Origin: an uncultured Blautia sp.
Lineage (GTDB): Bacteria > Bacillota > Clostridia > Lachnospirales > Lachnospiraceae
NCBI GenBank assembly: GCA_900547615.1
Contig: URHH01000053.1
Coordinates: 1-15,316 of the forward strand
Length of the DNA: 15,316 nt
Direction: 5' to 3'
The notes below the pieces were generated by a model that saw nothing but the letters and a program-made list of their open reading frames with translations, was not told where the DNA came from and searched no databases. Numbering within the stretch: the stretch's first letter is position 1; each line of letters opens with the position of its first letter. This document shows, piece after piece, positions 6,564-13,967 of this stretch. Position numbers and translations under genes: made by a program.

Positions 6564-8021
6564 TTATTTGTCATCTACGCTGTAGTTTGGCGCTTCCTTT
6601 GTAATATGAATATCATGAGGGTGAGACTCTTTTAAGGACGCTGCAGAAATCTTAACAAATTTGCCTGTTGTCTTTAAGGCTTCAATATTTTCTGCTCCAC
6701 AGTATCCCATACCGGAACGAAGACCGCCCATTAACTGGAATACAGTATCTTCCACATGACCTTTGTAAGCTACACGGCCTTCCACGCCTTCCGGAACAAG
6801 TTTCTTTGCATCCTGCTGGAAGTAGCGGTCCTTGCTGCCGTTTTCCATAGCTGCAATAGAGCCCATTCCACGGTATACTTTATATTTTCTTCCCTGGTAA
6901 AGCTCGAATGTTCCCGGGCTTTCGTCACAGCCTGCAAACATGCTTCCCATCATGCAGACATTTGCGCCTGCTGCGATGGCTTTTGTAATATCTCCGGAAT
7001 ATTTGATTCCGCCGTCTGCGATGATCGGAATGCCATAGCGGTTTGCCACTTCATAGCAGTCCATAACAGCAGTGATCTGCGGAACACCGATACCGGCAAC
7101 CACACGTGTGGTACAGATAGAACCAGGTCCGATACCAACCTTTACTGCGTCTACGCCGGCTTCGATCAGCGCTTTTGTAGCCTCTCCTGTTGCCACATTT
7201 CCTGCGATTACCTGAAGTTCCGGGAACGCTGCCTTGATCTCACGGACTGCTCTTAAAATATTTTCGGAGTGACCGTGTGCGGAGTCTACTACAATTACGT
7301 CTACCGCCGCGTTTACAAGAGCTTCCACTCTCGCAAGAACATTTGCTGTGATTGCTACTGCACCGCCACAGAGAAGACGTCCCTGCTCGTCCTTTGCAGC
7401 AAGCGGATATTTAATCTGTTTTTCAATATCCTTGATCGTAATAAGACCTTTTAAGTTAAAGTTGTCGTCTACAATGGGTAATTTTTCCTTACGTGATTTT
7501 GCAAGGATTTTTTTTGCTTCCTCAAGGGTGATTCCTTCTTTTGCAGTGATCAGCCCTTCAGAAGTCATACATTCCTTAATTTTTCTGGAGAAATCTGTCT
7601 CGAATTTCAAATCACGGTTTGTGATGATTCCCACAAGCTTTCTGCCTTCTGTAATAGGCACACCTGAAATACGGAATTTTGCCATTAAATCATTGGCATC
7701 TCTCAGTGTATGCTCCGGTGATAAATAAAACGGGTCGGTGATGACTCCATTCTCAGAACGCTTTACCTTATCAACCTCTTCCGCCTGGGCTTCGATTGTC
7801 ATGTTTTTGTGGATAATACCGATACCGCCCTGTCTCGCCATCGCGATCGCCATTCTGTGCTCTGTGACAGTATCCATTCCTGCGCTCATCATAGGAATGT
7901 TCAGTTTAATCTTCTTGGTCAAATAAGTTGTTACATCTACCTGATTTGGAATTACTTTTGAATACGCCGGAACTAACAGGACGTCGTCAAACGTAATGCC
8001 TTCACCGATGATAGTACCCAT
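6564..8021 (-). CDS. guaB: IMP dehydrogenase
   Basis: The 485-residue enzyme oxidises IMP to XMP with NAD+, the committed step to GTP. The catalytic (beta/alpha)8 barrel is split by two CBS domains at about residues 93-205 (Bateman module), which in this family bind adenine or guanine nucleotides. The catalytic Cys303 lies in GPGSICTTR. The IMP-phosphate loop ADGGIKYSGD and the flap Arg399-Tyr400 pair are present. Length and domain order are normal for bacterial enzymes. The ATG at 8021 follows GGGAGG. Its own sigma-A-type promoter lies 45-73 nt upstream. I see no guanine riboswitch in the short leader. The amidase gene follows 23 nt after the stop. Confidence 0.98.
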   Translation of the reverse strand: MGTIIGEGITFDDVLLVPAYSKVIPNQVDVTTYLTKKIKLNIPMMSAGMDTVTEHRMAIAMARQGGIGIIHKNMTIEAQAEEVDKVKRSENGVITDPFYLSPEHTLRDANDLMAKFRISGVPITEGRKLVGIITNRDLKFETDFSRKIKECMTSEGLITAKEGITLEEAKKILAKSRKEKLPIVDDNFNLKGLITIKDIEKQIKYPLAAKDEQGRLLCGGAVAITANVLARVEALVNAAVDVIVVDSAHGHSENILRAVREIKAAFPELQVIAGNVATGEATKALIEAGVDAVKVGIGPGSICTTRVVAGIGVPQITAVMDCYEVANRYGIPIIADGGIKYSGDITKAIAAGANVCMMGSMFAGCDESPGTFELYQGRKYKVYRGMGSIAAMENGSKDRYFQQDAKKLVPEGVEGRVAYKGHVEDTVFQLMGGLRSGMGYCGAENIEALKTTGKFVKISAASLKESHPHDIHITKEAPNYSVDDK

Positions 8022-8065
8022 TGCATTTCCTCCCTTATGTATATTTAATTTTGAATTTGTTCCCT

Positions 8066-8094
8066 AGTGTAACAAAAAACCCCTTTTATGTCAA
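8066..8094 (-). promoter_or_regulatory. guaB promoter
   Basis: A consensus TTGACA (8094-8089) and TACACT (8071-8066) are separated by 17 bp, giving a leader of roughly 40 nt. The -35 box contains the stop codon (TGA, 8093-8091) of the upstream gene. No terminator separates the two genes, so readthrough from upstream may add to guaB expression. Confidence 0.85.
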
Positions 8095-8594
8095 TCCAAA
8101 AAAACTTTGCTGGGTGCTGAATTTTTCATAGCCTGTGCAAGAGTTTCGTCCGGTTCCACAATAATCTTGCAGGCAGCGTTTCCGTCTCTTGTGATGATCG
8201 CAAAGCGCTTATGCTGCGGATCTCCTGAGGAATAGTCCAGAACCTTCATTTTCTGATTTCCGTTATAATAATCCATTCTGTGGGAATTTAACGGAGCAAC
8301 CAGGTCTGCTTCTGAAAGATTTACACTTTTTACTCTCTTTCTTTTTGCCTGGGACATGATCACATCAATATCCATTTCTCCGTTTACAAAAAGATACTCA
8401 TACTCCAGATCCGTTCTCGGAAGAATGAAATAACAGCCGATTCCCGCTGCGACTGCCCCGATTAAAATTAAAGGGTGAAAAAAAAGTCCTGCTGCTGTCA
8501 GAACGGCGGTAAGTCCGATCATGCCGTATTTGATCAGTGAGTCTTTCGCTGTTCTTTTTTTCTTTACAAGCAGCTCTGTGTATAAATCGCTCAT
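8091..8594 (-). CDS. Small two-helix membrane protein of unknown function
   Basis: The gene encodes 167 residues, starting at 8594 after AGGAGG. A short basic N-terminal segment (1-20) is followed by a hydrophobic region, about 22-58, that fits a helical hairpin with a short Pro-containing turn. A soluble C-terminal domain of about 105 residues (62-167) follows. Its EYEYLFVNGEMDIDVI stretch and basic KRKRVK segment are reminiscent of an uncharacterised Clostridia family that I recall as DUF6106, not verified. Both termini should face the cytoplasm by the positive-inside rule. It stands between a groEL terminator and the guaB promoter with a promoter of its own. Nothing in the sequence gives an enzymatic function. 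Confidence 0.85.
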   Translation of the reverse strand: MSDLYTELLVKKKRTAKDSLIKYGMIGLTAVLTAAGLFFHPLILIGAVAAGIGCYFILPRTDLEYEYLFVNGEMDIDVIMSQAKRKRVKSVNLSEADLVAPLNSHRMDYYNGNQKMKVLDYSSGDPQHKRFAIITRDGNAACKIIVEPDETLAQAMKNSAPSKVFLD

Positions 8595-8622
8595 AATGTC
8601 CTCCTTTTGTCTTCTGTATTTC

Positions 8623-8631
8623 AGTATAGCA
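8623..8631 (-). promoter_or_regulatory. Extended -10 promoter of the small membrane protein gene (tentative)
   Basis: TGCTATACT is an extended -10 (TG-n-TATACT) 29 nt before the start codon. The -35 position falls within the groEL terminator stem and is poor, which is tolerated at extended -10 promoters. The promoter is therefore nested against the previous operon's terminator. Confidence 0.5.
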
Positions 8632-8632
8632 C

Positions 8633-8666
8633 AAAACAGGACTAACGTCTATGACGCCAGCCCTGT
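8633..8666 (-). terminator. Intrinsic terminator of the groES-groEL operon
   Basis: A 14-bp stem containing G-U pairs runs from ACAGGGCT through GGCGTC, has an ATA loop, and returns through GACGTT and AGTCCTGT, followed by four U. It starts 25 nt beyond the groEL stop. The U run is short, but the stem is long. Confidence 0.85.
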
Positions 8667-8691
8667 TAAATTATTAATTTTCAGGCTATGA

Positions 8692-10314
8692 TTACATCAT
8701 TCCCATTCCCGGATTGCCTGCCGGAACTGCCGGTGCGTCTTCTTTAATGATAGAAACTACAGATTCTGTAGTCAGTAATGTAGAAGCAACGCTTGTTGCA
8801 TTCTGAAGAGCGCTTCTTGTTACCTTTGCAGGGTCAAGGATTCCGCTCTTAACCATATCTACATATTCTTCATTAAGTGCATCAAAGCCCATGCCAGTCT
8901 CGGATTCTCTTACTTTATTGATGATAACAGAACCTTCCAGACCTGCGTTTGCTGCAATGTGGTACAGAGGAGCTTCCAGGGCTTTCAGAATAATATTTGC
9001 ACCTGTCTTCTCGTCTCCTTCCAGTGTAGCTGCCAGTTTTGCAACTTCTTTGGAAGCGTGGATATATGCAGAACCGCCGCCTGCGATAATTCCCTCTTCT
9101 ACTGCTGCTCTTGTAGCTGCAAGAGCGTCCTCAAGACGGAGTTTTGCTTCTTTCATCTCTGTCTCTGTAGCTGCACCAACGCGGATAACGGCTACGCCGC
9201 CTGCAAGTTTTGCAAGTCTTTCCTGAAGTTTTTCTCTGTCAAAGTCTGATTTTGTTTCTTCGATCTGTCCGCGGATCTGGGAAACACGGTTTGCGATTTC
9301 TTCTTTGTTTCCGAGACCGTCAACAATTACTGTTGTCTCTTTTGCAACTTTTACAGATTTTGCGCGTCCTAACTGAGCCATTGTAGCTTCTTTTAAGTCA
9401 AGGCCAAGCTCGTCGGAGATTACCTGTCCGCCTGTCAGAATTGCAATATCCTGAAGCATTTCTTTTCTTCTGTCACCGTATCCCGGAGCTTTTACTGCAA
9501 CTACCTGGAATGTTCCTCTTAATTTGTTTACGATAAGAGTTGTAAGAGCCTCGCCCTCTACGTCCTCAGCGATGATGAGGAGTTTTGCGCCTGCCTGTAC
9601 GATCTGCTCCAGAAGCGGAAGGATTTCCTGAATGTTGCTGATCTTCTTATCTGTGATCAGGATATATGGATCGTCCAGATTTGCTTCCATTTTTTCCATA
9701 TCTGTAGACATATATGCGGAAATATATCCACGGTCAAACTGCATACCTTCTACAAGGTCCAGTTCTGTCTTCATTGTTTTGGATTCTTCGATTGTGATAA
9801 CACCGTCGTTGGAAACTTTTTCCATAGCGTCTGCAACAAGGTTTCCATCCTCTTCATTTCCTGCGGAAATGGAAGCTACGTTTGCAATCTGTTTTTTGCT
9901 GCTGATCTTCTGGCTCATTTCCTTGATTGCTTCTACTGCTGTGTTTGTCGCTTTTTTCATTCCTTTACGAAGGATGATCGGGTTTGCGCCTGCTGCCAGG
10001 TTTTTCATTCCTTCGTTTACCATTGCCTGTGCAAGTACAGTAGCTGTTGTAGTACCGTCACCTGCTACGTCGTTTGTTTTAGATGCAACTTCTTTAATTA
10101 ACTGTGCGCCCATGTTTTCGAAGCCGTCTTCCAGCTCGATCTCTTTTGCGATGGTAACACCGTCATTTGTGATAAGCGGAGCGCCGAACGGTTTGTCCAG
10201 AACTACGTTTCTTCCTTTTGGTCCGAGTGTTACTCTTACTGTATTTGCTAACTGATTTACACCGCTTTCAAGCGCTGCTCTTGCTTCTGCTCCGAATTTG
10301 ATTTCTTTTGCCAT
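8692..10314 (-). CDS. groL: Chaperonin GroEL (Hsp60)
   Basis: This 540-residue protein is the subunit of the tetradecameric ATP-driven folding chamber that works with GroES in the cytoplasm. The sequence is full length and collinear with the family: MAKEIKFG start, RVTLGPKGRNVVLDK, the nucleotide-binding GDGTTTATVLA (Asp86), EEGIIAGGG in the returning equatorial domain, and a short Gly/Met tail ending GMGMM. The start codon at 10314 follows GGAGG. It lies 36 nt behind groES and is co-transcribed from the CIRCE-controlled promoter. A strong terminator follows. No unusual residues noticed. Confidence 0.99.
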   Translation of the reverse strand: MAKEIKFGAEARAALESGVNQLANTVRVTLGPKGRNVVLDKPFGAPLITNDGVTIAKEIELEDGFENMGAQLIKEVASKTNDVAGDGTTTATVLAQAMVNEGMKNLAAGANPIILRKGMKKATNTAVEAIKEMSQKISSKKQIANVASISAGNEEDGNLVADAMEKVSNDGVITIEESKTMKTELDLVEGMQFDRGYISAYMSTDMEKMEANLDDPYILITDKKISNIQEILPLLEQIVQAGAKLLIIAEDVEGEALTTLIVNKLRGTFQVVAVKAPGYGDRRKEMLQDIAILTGGQVISDELGLDLKEATMAQLGRAKSVKVAKETTVIVDGLGNKEEIANRVSQIRGQIEETKSDFDREKLQERLAKLAGGVAVIRVGAATETEMKEAKLRLEDALAATRAAVEEGIIAGGGSAYIHASKEVAKLAATLEGDEKTGANIILKALEAPLYHIAANAGLEGSVIINKVRESETGMGFDALNEEYVDMVKSGILDPAKVTRSALQNATSVASTLLTTESVVSIIKEDAPAVPAGNPGMGMM

Positions 10315-10350
10315 GATAAATCTGCCTCCTGCATTTTTTATAAGGATTTA

Positions 10351-10635
10351 TTATTTCACAACTGCTAAAATGTCGTTCTGTCTTACAATAATGTATTCCT
10401 CGCCGTCCATTTTTACTTCTGTTCCGGCATACTTGGAATAAATAACCTTATCTCCCACAACAACTTCCATTTTTACTTCTTTGCCTTCTACCATTCCGCC
10501 AGGACCAACTGCGATAACTTCTGCCTGCTGCGGTTTCTCCTGTGCCTGTCCCGGAAGAACAATACCGGATTTTGTTGTCTCTTCTGCTTCTAACTGTTTT
10601 AATACAACTCTGTCGCCTAATGGTACTAATTTCAT
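10351..10635 (-). CDS. groES: Co-chaperonin GroES (Hsp10)
   Basis: This 94-residue protein forms the heptameric lid of the GroEL chamber. The sequence has the LVPLGDRVVLK start, the mobile loop region at about 17-34 (TTKSGIVLPGQAQEK) that docks on GroEL, GPGG at the roof loop, and KYAGTEVKMDGEEYIIVRQNDILAV at the end. Length is normal. The ATG at 10635 follows AAAGGAGG. It is the first gene of the groES-groEL operon, with promoter and CIRCE operator directly upstream, so it should be repressed by HrcA and induced by heat or misfolded protein. Confidence 0.98.
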   Translation of the reverse strand: MKLVPLGDRVVLKQLEAEETTKSGIVLPGQAQEKPQQAEVIAVGPGGMVEGKEVKMEVVVGDKVIYSKYAGTEVKMDGEEYIIVRQNDILAVVK

Positions 10636-10670
10636 GATTTATAATCCTCCTTTGGCTGTAATCCCCTTTG

Positions 10671-10697
10671 CTAGCACTCATCAAATTCGAGTGCTAA
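10671..10697 (-). promoter_or_regulatory. CIRCE operator (HrcA binding site)
   Basis: On the minus strand TTAGCACTC, a 9-nt spacer, then GAGTGCTAG. This matches the CIRCE consensus at 17 of 18 arm positions; only the final A is G. It lies just downstream of the -10, in the start region of the transcript, where HrcA blocks transcription. Confidence 0.97.
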
Positions 10698-10708
10698 TCA
10701 CTGTCCTT

Positions 10709-10737
10709 ATATTATTGAATTTCTTTTTTTTCTGCAA
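10709..10737 (-). promoter_or_regulatory. groESL sigma-A-type promoter
   Basis: TTGCAG (10737-10732) and TAATAT (10714-10709) are separated by 17 bp, with an A-rich spacer. The CIRCE operator begins 11 nt downstream, so the transcription start is at or just before it. Confidence 0.8.
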
Positions 10738-10760
10738 CCCTTTTCCAAAGTGTCTTTTTA

Positions 10761-10810
10761 ATTATATACTCTTATTTTCTTAATTATTCTCTTATTTTCT
10801 TTTATTTTCT
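10761..10810 (-). repeat. Five phased 10-bp AT-rich repeats upstream of the groESL promoter
   Basis: Reading the minus strand in exact 10-nt steps from 10810 gives AGAAAATAAA, AGAAAATAAG, AGAATAATTA, AGAAAATAAG and AGTATATAAT. The spacing equals about one DNA turn, so the short A-tracts face the same side. This is the layout of intrinsically bent DNA or an UP-like element. It occupies roughly -60 to -110 relative to the groESL start. The function is inferred. Confidence 0.7.
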
Positions 10811-10828
10811 CACGTTCCAAAAAAATGT

Positions 10829-10856
10829 AAAAAAAGAACTGACCGACGCCAGCTCT
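10829..10856 (-). terminator. Intrinsic terminator of codY
   Basis: The stem AGAGCTGGC / GTCAGTTCT (with G-U pairs) has a four-base loop and is followed by seven U. It lies about 18 nt after the codY stop and isolates codY from groESL. Confidence 0.85.
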
Positions 10857-10873
10857 CTTTTGTACATATCTAT

Positions 10874-11671
10874 TTATTCTTTCTCTTTTTCCGGTTTTTT
10901 TCTCTGCGCCTTGATTTCCTCAAGTTCATCGAAGATCACCTCGTTCAGAACCTTGATATACGTTCCCTTCATGCCGGAAGAACGTGATTCAATCACGCCC
11001 GCACTCTCAAATTTACGCAGTGCATTTACGATGACAGATCTTGTAATGCCCACTCTGTCTGCAATTTTGCTTGCAACGAGAATTCCTTCATCTCCGTCCA
11101 GCTCGTCAAAAATGTGGATAATTGCTTCCAGTTCTGAGAAGGACAGCGTATTGAAGGCAGACTTCACAACCTGCTGTTTTCTGTCTTCTTCTGCATTCTC
11201 TTCGTGAACTGCACGCATCATTTCCAGACCCACAACAGTTGTGCCATATTCGCTTACAATAATATCCTCAATATCATATGGCTTATCCTTGCGGTACATG
11301 AATACAGTTCCAAGACGTTCTCCCGCAATATCGATAGGATTTATGATTCCCTGATAATTGACAGGTACGTGTTCAAATCCAAGTGTCTGAAGATTTACAT
11401 TTTCTTTTGTAGACAGTACCCCAAGAAAACGCTCGTTTAACAGTGTATCAATATGACCGCCTACCTTATCTTCCATTAATTCCGTAATCTCTTCCACACC
11501 CGGACACAGGCTGATTCCCAGTACCTTTCCTTTTTTGCTGAGTACAAGGATATTGGAGCTTAAGGTTTCCATCAGAACATGGCAGATGTCATTAAAGATG
11601 ACCTTGCTGGAACTGCTGTTATGCAAAAGCTTATTGATTTTTCTTGTTTTATCTAGCAACTGAACGCTCAT
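10874..11671 (-). CDS. codY: Global transcriptional regulator CodY
   Basis: This 265-residue DNA-binding regulator links nutrient status to gene expression; in Firmicutes it is activated by branched-chain amino acids and, in many species, by GTP. The N-terminal GAF-type ligand domain covers about residues 1-155, starting SVQLLDKTRKINKLL. A linker leads to the winged helix-turn-helix at about 199-222 (ASKIADRVGITRSVIVNALRKFES), followed by the near-invariant SRSSGMKGTYIKVLN. Length is typical, with a charged C-terminal extension. The ATG at 11671 follows AAGGAGG. The gene sits alone between two terminators, next to topA. Its upstream region carries a CodY-box core, which points to autoregulation. 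Confidence 0.98.
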   Translation of the reverse strand: MSVQLLDKTRKINKLLHNSSSSKVIFNDICHVLMETLSSNILVLSKKGKVLGISLCPGVEEITELMEDKVGGHIDTLLNERFLGVLSTKENVNLQTLGFEHVPVNYQGIINPIDIAGERLGTVFMYRKDKPYDIEDIIVSEYGTTVVGLEMMRAVHEENAEEDRKQQVVKSAFNTLSFSELEAIIHIFDELDGDEGILVASKIADRVGITRSVIVNALRKFESAGVIESRSSGMKGTYIKVLNEVIFDELEEIKAQRKKPEKEKE

Positions 11672-11719
11672 GTTGTCCTCCTTTCATCACATTCCTTCTA
11701 TTTGGATATTGCTATTATT

Positions 11720-11748
11720 ATATTACACGTTTTTTGTTGAATTTACAA
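11720..11748 (-). promoter_or_regulatory. codY promoter
   Basis: TTGTAA (11748-11743) and TAATAT (11725-11720) are separated by 17 bp. An overlapping TATAAT lies 2 nt further but has no matching -35. The surrounding 110 bp between the topA terminator and codY are very AT-rich. Confidence 0.6.
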
Positions 11749-11778
11749 GACATTTTTACTATTTTTAATTTTTTATTT

Positions 11779-11793
11779 GCTTTTCAGAAAATA
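11779..11793 (-). promoter_or_regulatory. CodY box upstream of codY
   Basis: TATTTTCTGAAAAGC on the minus strand matches the known CodY consensus AATTTTCWGAAAATT at 12 of 15 positions, with a perfect 12-base core ATTTTCTGAAAA. Its centre is about 70 bp upstream of the predicted codY transcription start, so it could serve autoregulation. Confidence 0.65.
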
Positions 11794-11804
11794 TATGCAA
11801 TTAT

Positions 11805-11819
11805 TTTTCTATTAGAAAA
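11805..11819. repeat. Perfect AT-rich inverted repeat in the codY upstream region
   Basis: TTTTCTA and TAGAAAA flank a single base. The outer arms TTTTC/GAAAA are those of a CodY box, but the centre is five bases wide instead of one, so it does not fit the consensus. It lies 26 bp centre-to-centre from the CodY box, directly after the topA terminator. Confidence 0.5.
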
Positions 11820-11824
11820 TAAAC

Positions 11825-11867
11825 GAGAAAAAGGGAGACATTGTTTCTATTCCTGTCTCCCTTTCTC
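11825..11867 (-). terminator. Intrinsic terminator of the comM-dprA-topA operon
   Basis: GAGAAAGGGAGACA (11867-11854) pairs with TGTCTCCC and TTTCTC (11840-11825) around a 2-nt bulge, with a 13-nt loop. A T-rich tail follows. It begins 18 nt beyond the topA stop. Confidence 0.9.
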
Positions 11868-11884
11868 ACTATTTTATTTATCTT

Positions 11885-13957
11885 TTATTTTTCTTCTTTT
11901 TCCATCTGCTCTACGTAGCCGCAGGTTTCCTGGCTGCACAAAAGCTTGTTTCCTTTTTCTACCATGTAGTTTCCGCAGACAGGACATTTTTTATTGGAAG
12001 GCTTCTGCCATGACATGAAATCGCATTCCGGATTGTCCTCACAGCCGTAATACTTGCGCCCCTTCTTTGTCTTTTTCAGCACGACTTCTTTTCCGCATTT
12101 TGGACAGGCAACGCCTATTTTTTCGTAATAAGGCTTTGTATTCCTGCACTCCGGAAATCCGGGACAGGCGAGAAATCTGCCGTGCGGTCCGTATTTGATC
12201 ACCATGTTTCTTCCGCAGTTTTCGCAGACAATATCTGTCACTTCATCCTGTATGTCTACCTTTTCCAGCTCTTTCTCTGCTTCATCTACATCGTGCTTCA
12301 GATCCGGATAGAAATTGCGGACAACCGTTTTCCACTGTACGGTACCTGCCTCCACACAGTCGAGAAGCCCTTCCATTGTCGCCGTAAAGTTTACGTCCAC
12401 AATGCTTGGAAATGCCTGCTTCATAATGCTGTTTACCACTTCTCCCAGCTCTGTCACATACAGATTTTTCTGCTCCTTTGACACATAACGGCGGCTGATA
12501 ATGGTTGTAATAGTAGGCGCATACGTACTTGGGCGCCCGATTCCCAGCTCCTCCATTGTTTTGACGAGAGAAGCTTCTGTATAATGGGCTGGAGGCTGTG
12601 TGAAATGCTGCTCCGGCTTTAATGTATTTAAAGTAAGCTTCATGCCCTTTTCCAGGCTCTGGCTTAACACATTTCCTTTTTTATTTTCTTCTTCATCTGT
12701 ATAGACAGAAAGGAAACCATCGAACACTACTTTGGAAGCGGCTACTGTAAAAGCGTACTCCCCTCCCTTTATTTTTACGGACGTAGTCTCATAACGGGCA
12801 GGCGCCATTCTGCTTGCGGCAAATCTTCTCCAGATCAGCTGATACAAGCGGAACTGGTCTCTTGAGAGAGAATCCTTCAAAGCAGCCGGCGTTCTGTTTA
12901 TATCCGTCGGACGGATCGCCTCATGGGCGTCCTGGATCTTCTGTCCTGTTTTTGAGGATTTTTCAGAAAGAGACACGTAATTCTCTCCATACTGCTCTTT
13001 GATATACGCTCTTGCCGCTGTATCTGCCTCCTCGGAAATTCTTGTGGAATCTGTACGCAGGTAGGAGATCACACCCACAGTTCCATTTCCCTTAATATCA
13101 ATTCCTTCATATAACTGCTGTGCAAGGCGCATGGTCTTCTGCGTGGAAAAATTAAGAGTTTTTGACGCTTCCTGCTGCAGGGTACTCGTTGTAAAAGGAA
13201 GAGGCGGATTTTTGATCCTCTCGCCTTTTTTTACTTCTGAAATTTCAAAATCCGCATTTTCCAGATTTTTAAGGATTTCGTCCATCTCTTCTTTTGTGTG
13301 CACATTCATTTTTTTATCTGTGCCGTAGAATTTTGCAAGGAGAGGCTTTCTCTCTCCTGCAACTTTAAATTCTCCGTCCAGCGTCCAGTATTCTTCCGGG
13401 ATAAAGGAATTGATCTCCTCCTCCCTGTCACAGATAATACGAAGGGCAACCGACTGCACGCGTCCTGCGCTTAAGCCCCTTTTTACTTTTGCCCAGAGAA
13501 GCGGGCTTATGGTATAGCCAACCATACGGTCCAGCATACGTCTTGTCTGCTGGGCGTCCACAAGATCCATATCCAGCTCTCTTGCCTGTTTAATAGAAGC
13601 CTTTACTGCTGTCTTTGTAATCTCGTTAAAAGTAATCCGGTACATCTTTTCCGGCGATTCTTTAAGCGCCTGCATAAGATGCCAGGAAATTGCCTCTCCC
13701 TCACGGTCGGGGTCAGTTGCCAGATATATTTTATCAGCCTTTTTCGCTGCTTTTCGAAGCTTTGCCAGAAGCTCGCCTTTTCCTCTTATTGTAATATATT
13801 TCGGTTCAAAATCATTTTCCACATCAATTCCAAACTGGCTTTTGGGGAAGTCCCTCACATGGCCGTTTGATGCTTCCACTTCATAATTAGAACCAAGAAA
13901 TTTTTTTATTGTTTTCACTTTTGCAGGTGATTCCACTATCACCAAATACTTTGCCAT
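11885..13957 (-). CDS. topA: DNA topoisomerase I (type IA)
   Basis: The 690-residue enzyme relaxes negative supercoils by cutting one strand. The TOPRIM domain holds Glu9 (IVESPAK) and the acidic triad around DPDREGE (Asp82, Asp84, Glu86). The active-site Tyr299 with Arg301 lies in VISYLRTDSTR. The GIGRPSTYAPTI block follows at about 472-483. The C-terminus carries three tetracysteine zinc motifs (Cys578/581/598/604, 618/621/639/645, 658/661/674/679) that bind single-stranded DNA. Length is normal for Firmicutes. The ATG at 13957 follows AGGAGAGG, 10 nt after dprA. The order dprA-topA followed by codY resembles Bacillus, but the genes that lie between topA and codY there (trmFO, xerC/codV, hslVU) are missing here. 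Confidence 0.98.
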   Translation of the reverse strand: MAKYLVIVESPAKVKTIKKFLGSNYEVEASNGHVRDFPKSQFGIDVENDFEPKYITIRGKGELLAKLRKAAKKADKIYLATDPDREGEAISWHLMQALKESPEKMYRITFNEITKTAVKASIKQARELDMDLVDAQQTRRMLDRMVGYTISPLLWAKVKRGLSAGRVQSVALRIICDREEEINSFIPEEYWTLDGEFKVAGERKPLLAKFYGTDKKMNVHTKEEMDEILKNLENADFEISEVKKGERIKNPPLPFTTSTLQQEASKTLNFSTQKTMRLAQQLYEGIDIKGNGTVGVISYLRTDSTRISEEADTAARAYIKEQYGENYVSLSEKSSKTGQKIQDAHEAIRPTDINRTPAALKDSLSRDQFRLYQLIWRRFAASRMAPARYETTSVKIKGGEYAFTVAASKVVFDGFLSVYTDEEENKKGNVLSQSLEKGMKLTLNTLKPEQHFTQPPAHYTEASLVKTMEELGIGRPSTYAPTITTIISRRYVSKEQKNLYVTELGEVVNSIMKQAFPSIVDVNFTATMEGLLDCVEAGTVQWKTVVRNFYPDLKHDVDEAEKELEKVDIQDEVTDIVCENCGRNMVIKYGPHGRFLACPGFPECRNTKPYYEKIGVACPKCGKEVVLKKTKKGRKYYGCEDNPECDFMSWQKPSNKKCPVCGNYMVEKGNKLLCSQETCGYVEQMEKEEK

Positions 13958-13967
13958 AATACCTCTC

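Noticed and set aside
6557..6570. CAAATA/TATTTG inverted repeat between guaB and the amidase as a terminator
   Set aside because: A six-pair A-T stem with a two-base loop and no U tract is too weak.
6756..7256. Plus-strand open frame opposite guaB
   Set aside because: Composition is that of an antisense shadow (Cys/His/Ser rich); no ribosome site, and guaB is fully conserved on the other strand.
9632..10255. Long plus-strand open frame of 207 codons opposite groEL
   Set aside because: It mirrors the strongly conserved groEL frame, has Ser/Phe-rich low-information composition, and lacks a ribosome site.
11825..11867. Bidirectional function of the topA terminator
   Set aside because: There is no plus-strand gene converging on it, and codY runs in the same direction as topA.
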